Assembly (NCBI RefSeq): GCF_029867415.1
Contig: NC_081185.1
Coordinates: 78,713,553-78,777,552, forward strand
DNA from: Vicia villosa
Taxonomy: Eukaryota > Streptophyta > Magnoliopsida > Fabales > Fabaceae
DNA: 64,000 bases
Direction of reading: 5' to 3'
Shown here: positions 1 to 11,645 of the stretch, one piece after another
Layout: every line of letters begins with the position of its first letter
Numbering within the stretch: position 1 is the stretch's first letter
Program-made: the position numbers and the translations under genes
Notes under the pieces: generated by a model
Told to the model about the DNA's origin: nothing
The model's database searches: none
What the model saw: only the letters and a program-made list of their open reading frames with translations

Positions 1-235
1 CAATCCTTATCAGAATTAGGTTTTAGTAGTATCAGCTCACCATCCAAACATGAGAAAGGTCCAAAATATCCTTAATGAGCTCAAGCATTTTAAAATATGA
101 AAATTAGAATTTCGCCTCGCGCCTGCCAACACGGGCCGTGTCCCGTGACACTGGCACCCGTGTTGGCCTTCTGCCAACCTTATGGATTATTTTTTCTCCC
201 AGGCTTGCTGACACGGGCAGTGTCCTGTGACACGG
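1..235 (-). mobile_element. Athila-like element: distal part of the 3' LTR (left of insertion A)
   Basis: This piece is continuous with 8698-9146 once element A and one copy of its CACGG target duplication are removed. It carries the same short dyads (ACACGGGCCGTGT at 129-141) as the sequence right of element A and as the opposite LTR at 11160-11370. I see no gene in it. The LTR runs off the left edge of the window, so its outer end and target duplication cannot be checked. Calling it an LTR rests on the shared edge (TGATCGGTCACCA on the minus strand) at 9146 and 11644. Confidence 0.55.
231..235. repeat. Target-site duplication of element A, left copy (CACGG)
   Basis: CACGG stands directly before the TGTCGC start of the long LTR and recurs at 8693-8697 directly after the terminal GCAACA. 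A perfect 5-bp duplication next to TG...CA ends marks 236-8692 as one integrated LTR retrotransposon. Confidence 0.9.
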
Positions 236-3200
236 TGTCGCTACCGCGAAAATTAACAGAGTCGCCACTAACATATTTATCCTGAAAAGGGAAGGGAATG
301 CTAGCAAACCACAAAACAAAACAACGGTCTCACGACCAGAGAAAAAGGGTAAGGGAGTCAGTTACGCGAGGGGAAGGTATTAGCACCCCTTGCGCCCATC
401 GTACTCGATGGTATCCACGCCTGTGTCTAAAACTATGGGTGTGTAAGCAAACTGCGCTAATCTAGACTAACATGCATGCAGAATGTAGGGAAAAGAAAGG
501 ATTATGCTCGCACGGGCCCTACCCCGCTGCCTACGTATCTGTTTTGCAGAATTAGAGCTACCGTAGCTCGGCTAACTAATTTCTGTTTCTTTTGTGTTTT
601 GTAGGTGAACGAGTTACATTCGCACTCCGCTGCTCGACCTTTGGAGACTTATGCTTGGGAATGGAGCGGAAATAACAAGCTCTTAAGAAAAGAAAATCAA
701 AGAGTGTGGTTTGTGTTTCAAAGAATGCATGAGGAAAACCTAAGCTAAGGGGGGAAAGCTTGCTACCTAATGTTATCATACAAAGGGTACAAGTCTAAGC
801 TAAACTAACAACCTACGAGGAAAGGGCGAAAGCAAACAATGAGCACACAAACGAGCATCCGCTCGTAAAGCAAACAAACCAACGGTACTGACCGAGTGGT
901 GGAAAAGTGGTCCCGCCATAGCCAAGGGGAGCAACTCAACCTAAGTCAACCAAGCATTAGACCTCGCGAAAATGATCGGGCCATAGACAAGAGGAGCGAT
1001 TCCCTCTCAGCAACCAAGCCGTCACGGATCGTAAAGGAAAACGGTGCGTGCGTACACCGAGTATCAACGTCGAGCGACGCGAGCTATAGGAAAGGCGGGG
1101 GTCCGGTTGCATGAACCCTTTTCCTGACATGCTTGATAACATGATCTTGTGCAGGTTCAAAAGCGAGCAACGCGTAGCGTGCGCATACTGAACAGACTCG
1201 ATGAGACTAGGCGGGGGTTGATTGCTAACCCTTTCCGCATGCCTTCCATGAGGACTTAACGGAGTGCCATATAGGACTTATTACACCGTGACTCCCTGCC
1301 GCAAAGCACAAATGTAAACACACCAACAAAAACAGAGCCTCTTTCGAGGGCTTGGCCAGATGCATGTCTAGGTCCTACTTCTCATGTTAAAGGATGATGC
1401 GAGAAAGCAGTAAAAGGGACAAGGAGATACCGAACGGATAGCAAATCCGCGATGAGCTAGCAAGCGTAAGCAGAGATGTCCGAAATACTTCGCGTAAGCC
1501 ATCATCAAGCAAAGCGAGTCAGAAAGCGTCGTCGTGAAAATAAATCACGAGCGACATGTGGTACACGTGGAGCATAACCACACAAGCAACCTGCAAGAGA
1601 AACAGTCCAGACAATACAAGAGTATACATCTCAATGAATGAGAGATCAGGTGACTGGCATCGGAAATAGGTTCTTGTCCCACAAATAAAGTGGAACACAA
1701 TGCAAGTCGAATCACAATTGAAGGCTCTCTCGAAGTATCTCGCACATCTCAACAAACAAATCAGTAGTAACAAGGAAGCACGCTATAGAAAATACTAGCA
1801 ATTAAGTTCTAATTAAATCCTAAACAAAATCTAAAAAGAGAAAATTGTTTTTTATGACATTTTTATCAAAGAATTAGAGCAAAACTATGTAACAAAGCAA
1901 TTAAAATCTAACAAGAGAGCATGTTTTTTATTATAAAAAACAAATATAGAAAACAAAAATCTAATTCTAACTAGAAAAGAATACATGTTTTTATTCATTT
2001 TTTATCATGCAAAGGTCTAACAAATATAATTGTTTTTTATGTTTTTATTACACTAAAGATAATAGAAAATAAACTAGGTAAAACAATTAAAATCTAATGT
2101 AAATTCATGTACACAGGAGGGTTTAACACTGAGATCAGGGGTGCAGACTAGGTGGAGGGCGCAGGGCCCATTGCTAATGGTCCGATAGCATGTTTTTGTT
2201 CATTTTTCAGTCAAAAAAGATGGAACATGGGCCAAGGGGGTGCATGAACAGTAAATCGCATAGCAGGCCCAAAAATATCGATCCAATTGCACTTAGTTTC
2301 AGAATTTTATTCAATATTTTGTATTAATCTAAAAAAGATCTAATTTCAATTAGCAATTATTAGTTCAGATTTATTCCAATCAATGCTAAAGACGTAATTA
2401 TGTACATTTAGTCCTAATTAATCACCAATTTAGTCCAATTAATCACATTAAATCTCATGCTGATGCAAAGAAGAAATTAAATGGGGAATTAGGGTTAGAA
2501 GTGGGACCATGGAGTTCTTGAACTCAGAAGCTTCTCATCTCCCTCGTTCATGAACAAACGGCACCGCGGAGAGTCTCCATTTCTCCGATCAAAACGGCGG
2601 CGATTCTCTCCTCTAATCTCCGATGTAACTCCGTCGCTCATCTCACTCATCTCTTCTCTCATTTCTCCCTGACTCACTTTCTCCGATTAACTCTCTGTCT
2701 AATACTCCTCCGTTCAACCAATCGCCTCTCTCTTTCATTCTTTGCGTTTGCAATCCCTGTTTGTGTCGATGTTGTACGTGCGCCGTTGTGACAGAGTTCA
2801 GATGGATAAAGCTTCATTGATGCTTGTTGAAATTGAAGACAAATCCGATTCGGTGACGGTAATGATCATTGTTTTTCTACAGATTTGAAGAGGAAGGAGT
2901 TCGATTGGATTGTCGTAGACGAAGTTCAGAACAATGCGAAGACGACGTCGTTGTTCGCGGTGGAGAAGAAGCTGCAGATTACGTGCCGCTGCGTTTTTTG
3001 TGTTGGAGTCGATCAGAAATGATGACGAAGATTGTGGTTATAGCGGATTCGAAGATGCCGGTGACGAAGAATTGGAGTAAGCGTTAGCGTCAACCTTTTA
3101 TTTCCCCTATCTGATTCACACCTTTTCTTCTTCTTCTTGATTTCTGTTGGTGATAATTTTGCAGGTTCAGTTTGTAGATGAAGATGAACGTTGGAGGTTG

Positions 3201-4672
3201 TCGAAGGAAGAGTTTTGTTGAGGATTATTGTTCTTGGAGATTAAAGGTGATGGTTATGGTTGCAGAAGATTGATTATGGTCGAATCTGTGAAGGTTGAAT
3301 CGATGTTGATGAAGGTGAGATTGAAGAAGGTTTGGAGAGGATTTCGGTTAAAGGTGTAATGAATCGAGAGAGAAAGATGAAGAAGTTTGTTACCGTTTTT
3401 GTTGAATTTTTGTGTAGAAGATGAAGATGGATTTTGTGGTGATGATGAATGAATAGAAGAGGATTTTGGTTAGAGGTATGAAGAAAGCTTCAATCGATCT
3501 CCAGAAAGTTTGTTACGAATTTTGTTCCGTTTTTTTTTTTCTCTCATTTTCTGTTATAACCTCTTGCAGAGTGATGGTAGCGTACGATTGAAGAAGAGAG
3601 GTTCAGGGAGATTGAAGTTTGTTACATGCTGTTACGATATCTGTTATGAATTTTCTGCTCTTCCACTTTCGTGAATTCGTTCTCCCGGACTCCATCGTGA
3701 ATACTGAGATGAAGAGCCCCCTCTGTTGAAACTGATTTGTTCCTTTTATAAGCTTTTTCCTCTTTTGCTATTAGTGATTTTCTTCCATGTTCTTCTCTGC
3801 TGCAGGTGCAGGGTCGGTTTAATGTTGAGTGGTTTTAGCTGCCGGTCAGCGTGAATGAATGTTTGGGATGTAATAAATGGACCCTGTGATTTGTATACTG
3901 TTTCTTATTTTTTTGGATGAATTTAATATTTTTGTAATGGATAGTATACCTTTTAACTTCAATGAACAAAATCCCCCCAATTATTCAAAACAATCTTCTC
4001 TTTTAAATTGAATTTGAAGTCCCAAACTCCTTTGGCAAATGTCTTGCATACCGTCCCATAGTCATGGCGTGAACCCAACAAAACGTGTGCCAACACAACA
4101 AAACTTTGAACTAATGACATGAGTCTTGAAACTTGTGCACCGAAAGACCATATGAATGAACCTTCCATTTTGGCAAGCTTGAATTAATTCTCGACAAATC
4201 AGATGCTTAAGAACAAATCGATTAATATTGAACACAAATCTAAATTCATGTCATTAAGTAGTCTCTTGAATCGACACAACTTTATACCTCATACTTGCAC
4301 GAGAATGTGAATTAAAACCTTGTACGCTGTCTTAGATCCAAGTCAACTTATGTTGCAAACAACGAGTTACAATGATGAGAACAAAACTTCTTTGATCACA
4401 ATGAATCTACAAATTCACCCCTCATGTCATGACTCGCATTGGTATTTCAAACTGACATAACAATGATGCTTTAAGGAATTCTTGAGGAAGATACAAATTA
4501 AGCACATAAGAACTCCTGCACATGAGATCTAATGAAGCTCAGTTGAATTATCGATTGTAGACACCGTGTATAAGAAACTTTTTATTATTTTTTCTTAATT
4601 TTTAAGCGACGAAATAAACGTCCTTCCATAACTTATAGCTCAAAGAAAGAGGGCAAATTTTGGGGTGCAACA
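236..4672 (-). mobile_element. Ogre-like element A: 3' LTR (about 4.4 kb)
   Basis: The LTR begins TGTCGCTACCGCG and ends GGGGTGCAACA on the plus strand. The element reads on the minus strand, because the polypurine tract lies just above 4672. Its outer part matches the LTR of element C: 370-420 and 36881-36930 share an almost identical block, and both carry a CT-rich segment with many CGG triplets (2480-2720 here, 38290-38520 there). Its last 511 bases recur at 8182-8692 with two differences. LTRs of 4-6 kb are known for legume Ogre elements. The short open frames inside (such as 2869-3087) look fortuitous. Confidence 0.85.
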
Positions 4673-4684
4673 GCTGCCCCTATT
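4673..4684 (-). other. Polypurine tract of element A
   Basis: On the minus strand the bases next to the 3' LTR read AATAGGGGCAGC. The same tract stands before the 3' LTR of element B (19638-19650) and of element C (40779-40790). It primes plus-strand DNA synthesis and fixes the orientation of element A as minus. Confidence 0.85.
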
Positions 4685-4959
4685 CAAACTTCTTGAACTT
4701 GACAAGTGAGAAGCGAAAGTTTCGAACTGTCGAGGTGGAAGGAGATTGAATACCAGAATGAACTCGAAAATTTGCACTCTTGATCAATAGAAGATTCCAT
4801 CTTGCAATAAGAAGGAAAGTACCACCCCGCAAGCAAGGAGAAAAAACTTCAATTGATCTAGATAATTAAGTAGCTCCAACTTGCAATAAGAAGGAACAGG
4901 CAACCCCATTGCTGAGGAAAAAAACTTCAATTGGTTTGGGCACCAAGAGAAGGTCGACA

Positions 4960-5880
4960 TCTTCGGTGGATCTGGATATCACAGCGAAATAGACGTCTTT
5001 GGCCGATCTGAATATCGAAACTAAGAATGTCTTCTAATGATATGGGGACATCAGGACTGAGCAGACATGTCTTCTTCTGGCGAAAATAAATCGTCAGTTG
5101 GTGGACATCCTCAACTGATCGGAACCATCAGGATTGTGTCCTTCTACTGATCTGGGGGCATCAGGAAGGAAATGGATATCCTCAACCGATCTGGGGGCAT
5201 CGGGAATTTTAAAGAATGCTTTCAACTGATCTGGGGACATCAGGACTGAGCAAGCAAGTCTTCTTCCGACGAAAATAAATCGTCAGGTGGGTGGAAGTCC
5301 TCAACTGATCGGAAACATCAGGATTGTGCCTTCTACTGATCTGGGGCATCAGGAAGAAAATGGACCTCCTCGACCGATCTGGGGGCATCGGGAATCAAGA
5401 TTGTCTTCAACTGATCTGGGGACATCAAGACTGAGCAGACATATCTTCTTTTGAACGAACTAAATCGTCAGGGAATGGATATTTCCGACTGATCTGGGGC
5501 ATCAGAGGGCTTGCTCCTTCGGAAGATCTTAGAGATCCGGAGGCGGTTCTTTCAACTGAACTGAATTTCAGGATAAGAACAAATATCCTCAACCGATCTG
5601 GGGACATCGGGAATAGGAGTGTCTTCAACTGACCTGGCGATATCAGAAATAATAGACAGTCCTCTTCTGATGAAGTAAATCATCAGGAGATATCTCCGAC
5701 TGATCTGAGGCATCAGTGGGCTAGCTCCTTCGGAAGATCTCGGGAGATCCGGAGGCGATTCCTTCAACTAATCTGGATATTAGGATAGGAACAGATATCT
5801 TCAACCGATCTGGGGACATCGGGAAATAAGCATGACTTTCATCTGGTCTGACAATGTCAGGGAGAGGGAGACAAACTTCT
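4960..5880. repeat. Degenerate tandem repeat of about 190 bp in the element A 3' region
   Basis: Landmarks recur near 5050, 5241 and 5426 (a block with GACTGAGCA...CTTCTT), giving a period close to 190 bp. Shorter sub-units built on CTGATCTGGGG(A)CATCAGG repeat every 40-60 bp. The array ends about 290 bp from the polypurine tract, the position where Ogre elements are known to carry variable tandem repeats. Confidence 0.75.
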
Positions 5881-6654
5881 TCTGATTTAGACATCAAGAT
5901 AAGCGCCTGTAATGACTAGGCGAATATTGCTCTCTGGGGAGCATTTGAATCTTGATAACTTTCCTGCAGAAAGAAACAGATATGATATGATTTATGCATG
6001 ATGCATGTATGAATGTTTGTGGAATAACGTTCCCGATAAGGAAGACGCTACAAGCTTTTGAGATTGCAATGCGAATGATGCATGATTCGTACACTGCTTA
6101 GGGAGACAACGGAGGAGCACTGAAATGCTGAAGTAGTCCTGGAAAGAGTATGGAACTCTGTGGGGGAGGACAAGATGAGTGACCAAGGGTCACCATTGCG
6201 AGCTGACAAAGATGGATCAGAAATCTGCTGGAGATGATCAAATCTAGACGCGAGCTCTGGCATGGGGAAATAAATCCCTCTTGACTGCTTGGGGAATACC
6301 CTGGTAACTTCACTGGAGAAGCAAACTCTCGACACTCTCGGGATGTGGAGATAACGGTAAGTCATGGAGACAACTCTGATGGGGAGTGATCAACTTGCTT
6401 GTGCAGGACACACTCCACTGGGGAAATCCTTGACGGACATAGATTCTGCTGAGGATGCATGTGAATTTCTGCTGAAGAAAGACTCAGTGGGGAAGATGAA
6501 TACTTCTGCATAACGATCCACTGAGGAGATGAGAGATCCGCTGGGGATAAGGAACTTAGCATAAGAACCTCTTGTTAAGACAACTCCACTAGGGAATAAG
6601 ATAACTCTCCTGGGGAGAACAGGTCAATCTGTTGGAGAGAGAAATGTTCCACTG

Positions 6655-6750
6655 GGGAAGATGAGGCATTCGGGCAAGGAACCTCATTAAAAGCTTGTTG
6701 GGGAAAATGAGGCATTTGGGCAATGGTACCTCATTAAGAGCTTGCTGGGG
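6655..6750. repeat. Short tandem duplication, about 45 bp, two copies
   Basis: The block beginning ATGAGGCATT(C/T)GGGCAA and ending in GCTTG(T/C)TGGGG occurs twice in a row. It lies in a wider stretch (6090-6800) rich in CTGGGGA-type words. No coding potential. Confidence 0.7.
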
Positions 6751-8181
6751 ATTCAAATACCATTCAATCATGATTCAACTGAGGAGAAGATATTCCACCG
6801 GGGAATAAGGCTTCTGAAGCACGAAGATCTCGTTGAAATGTGCTTTGCTGAGGAGATGAGAATCTTGGAACAAAGAAAGCCTCATCTGAATGCACTCGGC
6901 TGGGGACTGATGATCTCTTACTTGGCTAGATCCGCCAATGCTCTGACATGGTATACTCGAAAGGATGTACCTGTGAGATATACAGATGAAGATGCCCCAG
7001 GATATAGCATGACATCCACGGGATTTCCTCACATGGCAGAGGATTATGATGCTCACCCATAATGGGCAAATGCAAGAGCAAAAGATTGTTAGACATCTGG
7101 GTTTGAAACTTTCCAAACAGGCAATGGATTCAATGAGCTGATAGGCAAGCAATGATTAGAACAACAAACAAGTATCGGCCAGAGCATCAAGCAGGCATTG
7201 ACTTTCCGGGAGAGTGCCACCAGGAAGTGGGCTTAAGAGGTCAAGCAAGTGTTGACTTGAAAGGGACCAAACAGGCATTGGCTTTCATAGAATTCTACAG
7301 ATTCACATTGATTGTAAGGATGCCAACAAGTATTGGACTTTCAGCTTTTAGCTACTGAGGATGACGACCCTGACCGTTCTCAAGCTCATAACTTGTTTAG
7401 CTCACACCCGAACTTTAAACTGAACACCTCCTGATGAGGATAAAATTCCGATGCATAGTGTCTTGCCCCAGTATCATGAATTTTGGAACCATGCCCCTGC
7501 CTGACTTGTATTGTAGGTAGGTTCGACTATGCTTGGGTGAATGCCCCTGATTGCTTAGCACTTTGAGAGATTCTTCGAATCTTGACCTGATTGCCTCAGA
7601 TTGATTGAAAACTTGCTCGACAAAGTATTCAAACGCTTTTGCGCCCCTGAGGGTGATCGGACTTTGAAATATGGCTGCCTCTGCTCAACGGAGTCCTGAA
7701 AACAACTTGTCCTTCGGGAGGATAGAGCTTTTCATCTGAAGTTCATGATGGAAACTTTCTTGATGTTAAGCACTTATTCATATGCAAAGAATGTTTATTA
7801 TGAGAAATATAATTCTAATGCAAAGAGTATGTTTGTCTTGAAGTTTAAAGAAACCTTTTTGAAAGGATGTCGTAACATTGATTTTTTGTTAAAAAAAAAA
7901 GATGGTGTGATACCAACTCAAGCGTTTAGCAGATCTCCTAGGAGTCAGTTTACCGTATTCTCATGTATAGTCTGCTTTCAAATTAACCCTGCTTCAATTA
8001 GGACTTTTAAGGGTTGTAACGTGGCCAGGTTCACGGTTATTTTTAGAAAAAAGGATATTTAGGCTCAAATTATTTGGTGCCCACCCCCTTCGTGATGTTC
8101 TCCAGTCCTAAGTTCAGTTAACTTGACACGAGCATTCATCTTTCAAGAGGAGTTTGGGAATGATTGAGGAGTCAATGAGGT

Positions 8182-8692
8182 CTTCCATTTTGGCAAGCTT
8201 GAATTAATTCTCGACAAATCAGATGCTTAAGAACAAATCGATTAATATTGAACACAAATCTAAATTCATGTCATTAAGTAGTCTCTTGAATCGACACAAC
8301 TTTATACCTCATACTTGCACGAGAATGTGAATTAAAACCTTGTACGCTGTCTTAGATCCAAGTCAACTTATGTTGCAAACAACGAGTTACAATGATGAGA
8401 ACAAAACTTCTTTGATCACAATGAATCTACAAATTCACCCCTCATGTCATGACTCGCATTGGTATTTCAAACTGACATAACAATGATGCTTTAAGGAATT
8501 CTTGAAGAAGATACAAATTAAGCACATAAGAACTCCTGCACATGAGATCTAATGAAGCTCAGTTGAATTAACGATTGTAGACACCGTGTATAAGAAACTT
8601 TTTATTATTTTTTCTTAATTTTTAAGCGACGAAATAAACGTCCTTCCATAACTTATAGCTCAAAGAAAGAGGGCAAATTTTGGGGTGCAACA
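8182..8692 (-). mobile_element. Element A: truncated 5' LTR (511 bp)
   Basis: Bases 8182-8692 match 4162-4672 at a constant offset of 4020. I see two substitutions (near 4485/8505 and 4571/8591). The match starts abruptly in CTTCCATTTTGG, so a deletion fused the element interior to the middle of the 5' LTR. The outer end is intact and is followed by the CACGG duplication, so the deletion happened after integration or during reverse transcription, not at the outer edge. Confidence 0.85.
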
Positions 8693-8697
8693 CACGG
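8693..8697. repeat. Target-site duplication of element A, right copy (CACGG)
   Basis: Identical to 231-235 and directly next to the terminal CA of the LTR. Confidence 0.9.
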
Positions 8698-8880
8698 GCA
8701 CCCGTGTCAGCCCACTGATATGCTCCCTTGGCTTCTTTTCATCCTTTTCTCCTGACACGGGCAGTGTTCTGTGACACGGGCACCCGTGTCAGGCCACTGC
8801 TTGCCCCATTCTCTTTTGTTTCCTCCCGCTTCCTGACACGGGCCGTGTCTTGTGACACTGGTACCCGTGTCAAGCCACTG
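8698..8880. repeat. Palindrome-rich repeat units in the Athila-like LTR
   Basis: Units of roughly 75 bp share CTGACACGGGC(A/C)GTGT, GTGACAC(G/T)GG(C/T)ACCCGTGTCA and a GCCACTG tail. The central dyad TGACACGGGCACCCGTGTCA (8772-8791) has 9-bp arms around a 2-base centre. The same repeat runs through 115-235 left of element A. Related degenerate copies stand at 11160-11370. Confidence 0.8.
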
Positions 8881-9146
8881 TATGCGCTATATCTTCATTT
8901 TTACTTCGACTCGCATTTGTTTGGCTCTGCATTCTTCTTATGGACTTTACCGCATAAACCTGAAATATAATTACTACCAAAACAAGCATCAAAAGCAACT
9001 ATTCTACTAGAAATTACGAATAACATATAATTGAAAAATATGAAAGAACTAAATTAAAACAAAGAACAAACAAACAACCATGTTACCGAAATGACCGATT
9101 TTTATCAGATAATTGACGAAGTATAAGTAAAATTGGTGACCGATCA
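8698..9146 (-). mobile_element. Athila-like element: inner part of the 3' LTR
   Basis: Read on the minus strand the LTR starts TGATCGGTCACCA at 9146. The same start is seen at 11644 in the other LTR, followed in both by a related T-rich stretch. The segment 8698-8880 holds three units of a palindrome-rich repeat, including a 20-bp near-palindrome at 8772-8791. It joins gag sequence directly on its upper side, with no polypurine tract between. Confidence 0.6.
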
Positions 9147-9159
9147 TTGTTGTTGATCT

Positions 9160-10310
9160 TTCCAAGCAAAATTTGGATGATTCTTCCACCCTTGATTGTA
9201 GGTGTTAGAATACAGATTGTTTTGCCTCATGAATTTGATTTCTTCAATCTGCTTGGGAGTAGCAACACAGTATACAGTTTGGTGAGGACCTTGGCAAATT
9301 TCACAACTACAGGTTGAACTTGAGCCACCTGTTGTGTACCTATGTTCATAGCCTTCAGTTTCTTTTCCACTTTTGCAGCTATAGCATCTTCAACCCGGAG
9401 TTTTGAAGTTTCCAGCTTAAGATCAATGATTCCTTCCGGTTTGTTAGCACACCTATCATACAACTCCAAATGCTCATTTAGAGCTATTGCTTCAATAATT
9501 TTGATTATGCCGGAGGCTGTTGTGAAATTTTTTGAGCCTCCAGCTGCTGTATCAATCAATTGCTTTGTTTTCATTCTGAGCCCATTGACAAATACTTGCA
9601 TCTGTTCAGTCTTGTCCATATTATGAGTGGGACATGCTACTAGAATTCTTTTGAATCTCTTGTAGGCATCTCCTAAGGGCTCACCCTCCTTCTGCTTGAA
9701 GTTCAAGATGTCATACCTCTTCCTTATAAATACAGATGCGGGAAAATACTCATTCAAGAAAGCTTTCTCCATCTCTTCCCATGACGTGATATTGCCCGCT
9801 GGAAGAGAATAGAACCATTATTCTGCTTCTTCGGCCAAGGTGAACGGGAACATTCTCAGCTTCTTTGCCTCTTCTGCATGCCCTTCAATTTTTAAAGTCG
9901 TACTCATGGTAAGAAACCTTTGTAGGTGCTTGTTTACATCTTCATTAACCTTTCCGGTGAAAGGTTTTCTTTCCAGCTGATTTATTGTGCTCGGAGCAAT
10001 TGAAAATTGGCCGCATTTACCGGTTGGTTGACAATTGTCAGTCTACCCCGTGGCGTGTTTGTAGCACCATAGTCACCAAGGAGTCTCTCCGGCGCTGGTG
10101 GATTCTCTCCCATGACTTCTTCACTTTCAGAATCTGAACCAGAATGAACTAAAACAATCTCTTCTTCAGATTCCAGTTTTTATCGACGAGCTTGTCTGCG
10201 CCTTGCGTGCAAAGTTCTTTTGATTTTTGCGTCAAAAAGAAATTCAGCTGAGGCCTTACCTCGCATAAACAGATTAGACAATTCCTCGAATGTCAATCTC
10301 GAGGATTGCG
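9160..10310 (-). pseudogene. gag: Athila-like gag (broken)
   Basis: Gag forms the retrotransposon core particle. The longest open piece is 9227-9772 and contains the conserved gag core (FLNEYFP, then FKQKEGEPLGDAYKRFK, then CPTHNMD), a pattern of the retrotransposon gag family in Athila-like Ty3/gypsy elements. The frame extends upward through FTLAEEAE, then a TAA where the family has a tryptophan context, and on to an acidic N-terminal part (SDSESEEVMGEN) with a second stop near 10185. Below about 9295 the frame shifts. The C-terminal part then shows a CX2CX3HX4C knuckle (CEICQGPHQTVYC) and a tail with YNQGWKNHPNFAW. Two stops and one frameshift make it non-functional. The pol domains that should follow are absent: the 3' LTR starts right after the gag end. 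Confidence 0.85.
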
Positions 10311-11644
10311 TGATATTATAGAGTAATGTGGAATTCAATTAAACAAAAAGCCTTGGGGGTTTTGGTTTTGTTGGATTAAATCCTTGCAAAGAAATAATAA
10401 CGAGAAAATAAATTGATTTTTATTATCAAATATATGAGATGCTAGGGTGAGTGGTTGATTTGGCATGTAACACTCGGAATTGAGATCTCTTCAACAAGTT
10501 CATAACATTCAGTTACCAATCTTTAGGATGTTTCCTCCTAAGCCCTTAGTGAGAAAACCTTTGGTCTTCCGACCTAATTCCTAAGTCCTTAGGAACCAAA
10601 ATTGAAACCAAGCCTTTATTTTATCAAGACTATATGGTGATTATAGGGTATCCCTAGTCCTAGGTGATATCTACTATACTCAAATTATGCACAAACCCTA
10701 ACAACTACAGTCCTGTACCTGTTAGCCATGGATTAATCCTTATTTGACCGATAAAGAAAACAAGAAGAACATTGCATAATTTAACCGAATACTATAAACC
10801 AATGTATTAACGAAATCACAAATTCATAGTTATTACAAAACCGAATCAGGACCACCCCCTTAGCATTAGGGGGTTTAGCCTCTCATAATATTCAAGAAAG
10901 ACAAAGCAAAGAATTTAGACACTACAAAGATAATAGGGAACTTTGATCTTCAATGGTGTCCACCGTTGATTCTCTCCGTCTCTGAAACCCTTGATGAAGC
11001 TATCTTCTCCTCTTTTTGGAATTCTATCGTATGATGGAAAAAGTCCCAAAATAATTCTCTAAAACTCAACTAAATAGTCTAGGTACAAATCTCAGCTAAA
11101 TGGAATGTCTAAAGTGCCCCCAAGGTGGACATTTAATGAAAAAGCCCTAAAATTGGAAGTTTTCTCGCTCTCAGCAACACTAGCCGTGCTAGGCAGCACT
11201 GGCAGTGTTGATCTTTTACTCTTTTTTTATTTTTGCTTCAGCCATCCTGACACGAGCCATGCTAGGCCACACGGCCGGCCGTGTTGGCCCCCTAGATTTT
11301 TGTATGGAGAAGTGTCATTCATCTGACACTGGTCGTGCTAGGAAGCACTGGCCGTGTCAGACTCCAATATTTCATTACTTCATCTTCAAACATTTCCCAT
11401 CTTCTTCCATTGTTGCATTGACGCTTTAGACTCTTCAATCAAAACTGAAACATGTACAAAATCAACCAAACGGCATCAAAAGAATCTAAATAACTTAAAT
11501 TAAAACATAATGCAAAGTAAACATAAAAGCAATCAAACATGAGATACTTAAACAAAAACAATAAAACTCTGATCAAAGTGTTACCGAATCGACAGATTTA
11601 GACCGAATACATGACGTAAATTAGCTAGAAATGGTGACCGATCA
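10311..11644 (-). mobile_element. Athila-like element: 5' LTR (lower edge approximate)
   Basis: On the minus strand it starts TGATCGGTCACCA at 11644, matching the start of the other LTR at 9146. It lies upstream of the gag remnant, as a 5' LTR should. Bases 11160-11370 carry degenerate dyads of the GACACGG...CCGTGTC kind. I could not find a clear primer-binding site near 10310-10330, so that edge is uncertain. No gene is seen in it. The two LTRs are strongly diverged, which suggests an old insertion. Confidence 0.55.
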
Positions 11645-11645
11645 G

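Larger units (their letters stand above)
4673..8181 (-). mobile_element. Element A: remaining interior, non-coding 3' region
   Basis: About 3.5 kb between the polypurine tract and a deletion breakpoint. I find no gag, protease, reverse transcriptase or integrase motif on either strand. The stretch near 7440-8180 resembles 44350-44850 of element C (for example the block on the promoter-proximal side ending in CACCCCCTTCGTGATGTTCT, at 8088 and 44763), so this is the 3' untranslated part of a related element. The rest of the interior, the primer-binding site and most of the 5' LTR are missing. Open frames such as 6742-7062 and 7745-8062 have no recognisable family. Confidence 0.75.

Noticed and set aside
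2869..3087. Plus-strand 72-codon ORF as a gene
   Set aside because: No family features. It lies within an LTR transcribed from the other strand.
2480..3830. CT-rich segment followed by TTTTGCAG-type sites in the element A LTR (and 38290-39150 in C) as captured host exons
   Set aside because: No frame gives a recognisable protein, and the segment is shared by both LTR families, so it is part of the LTR.
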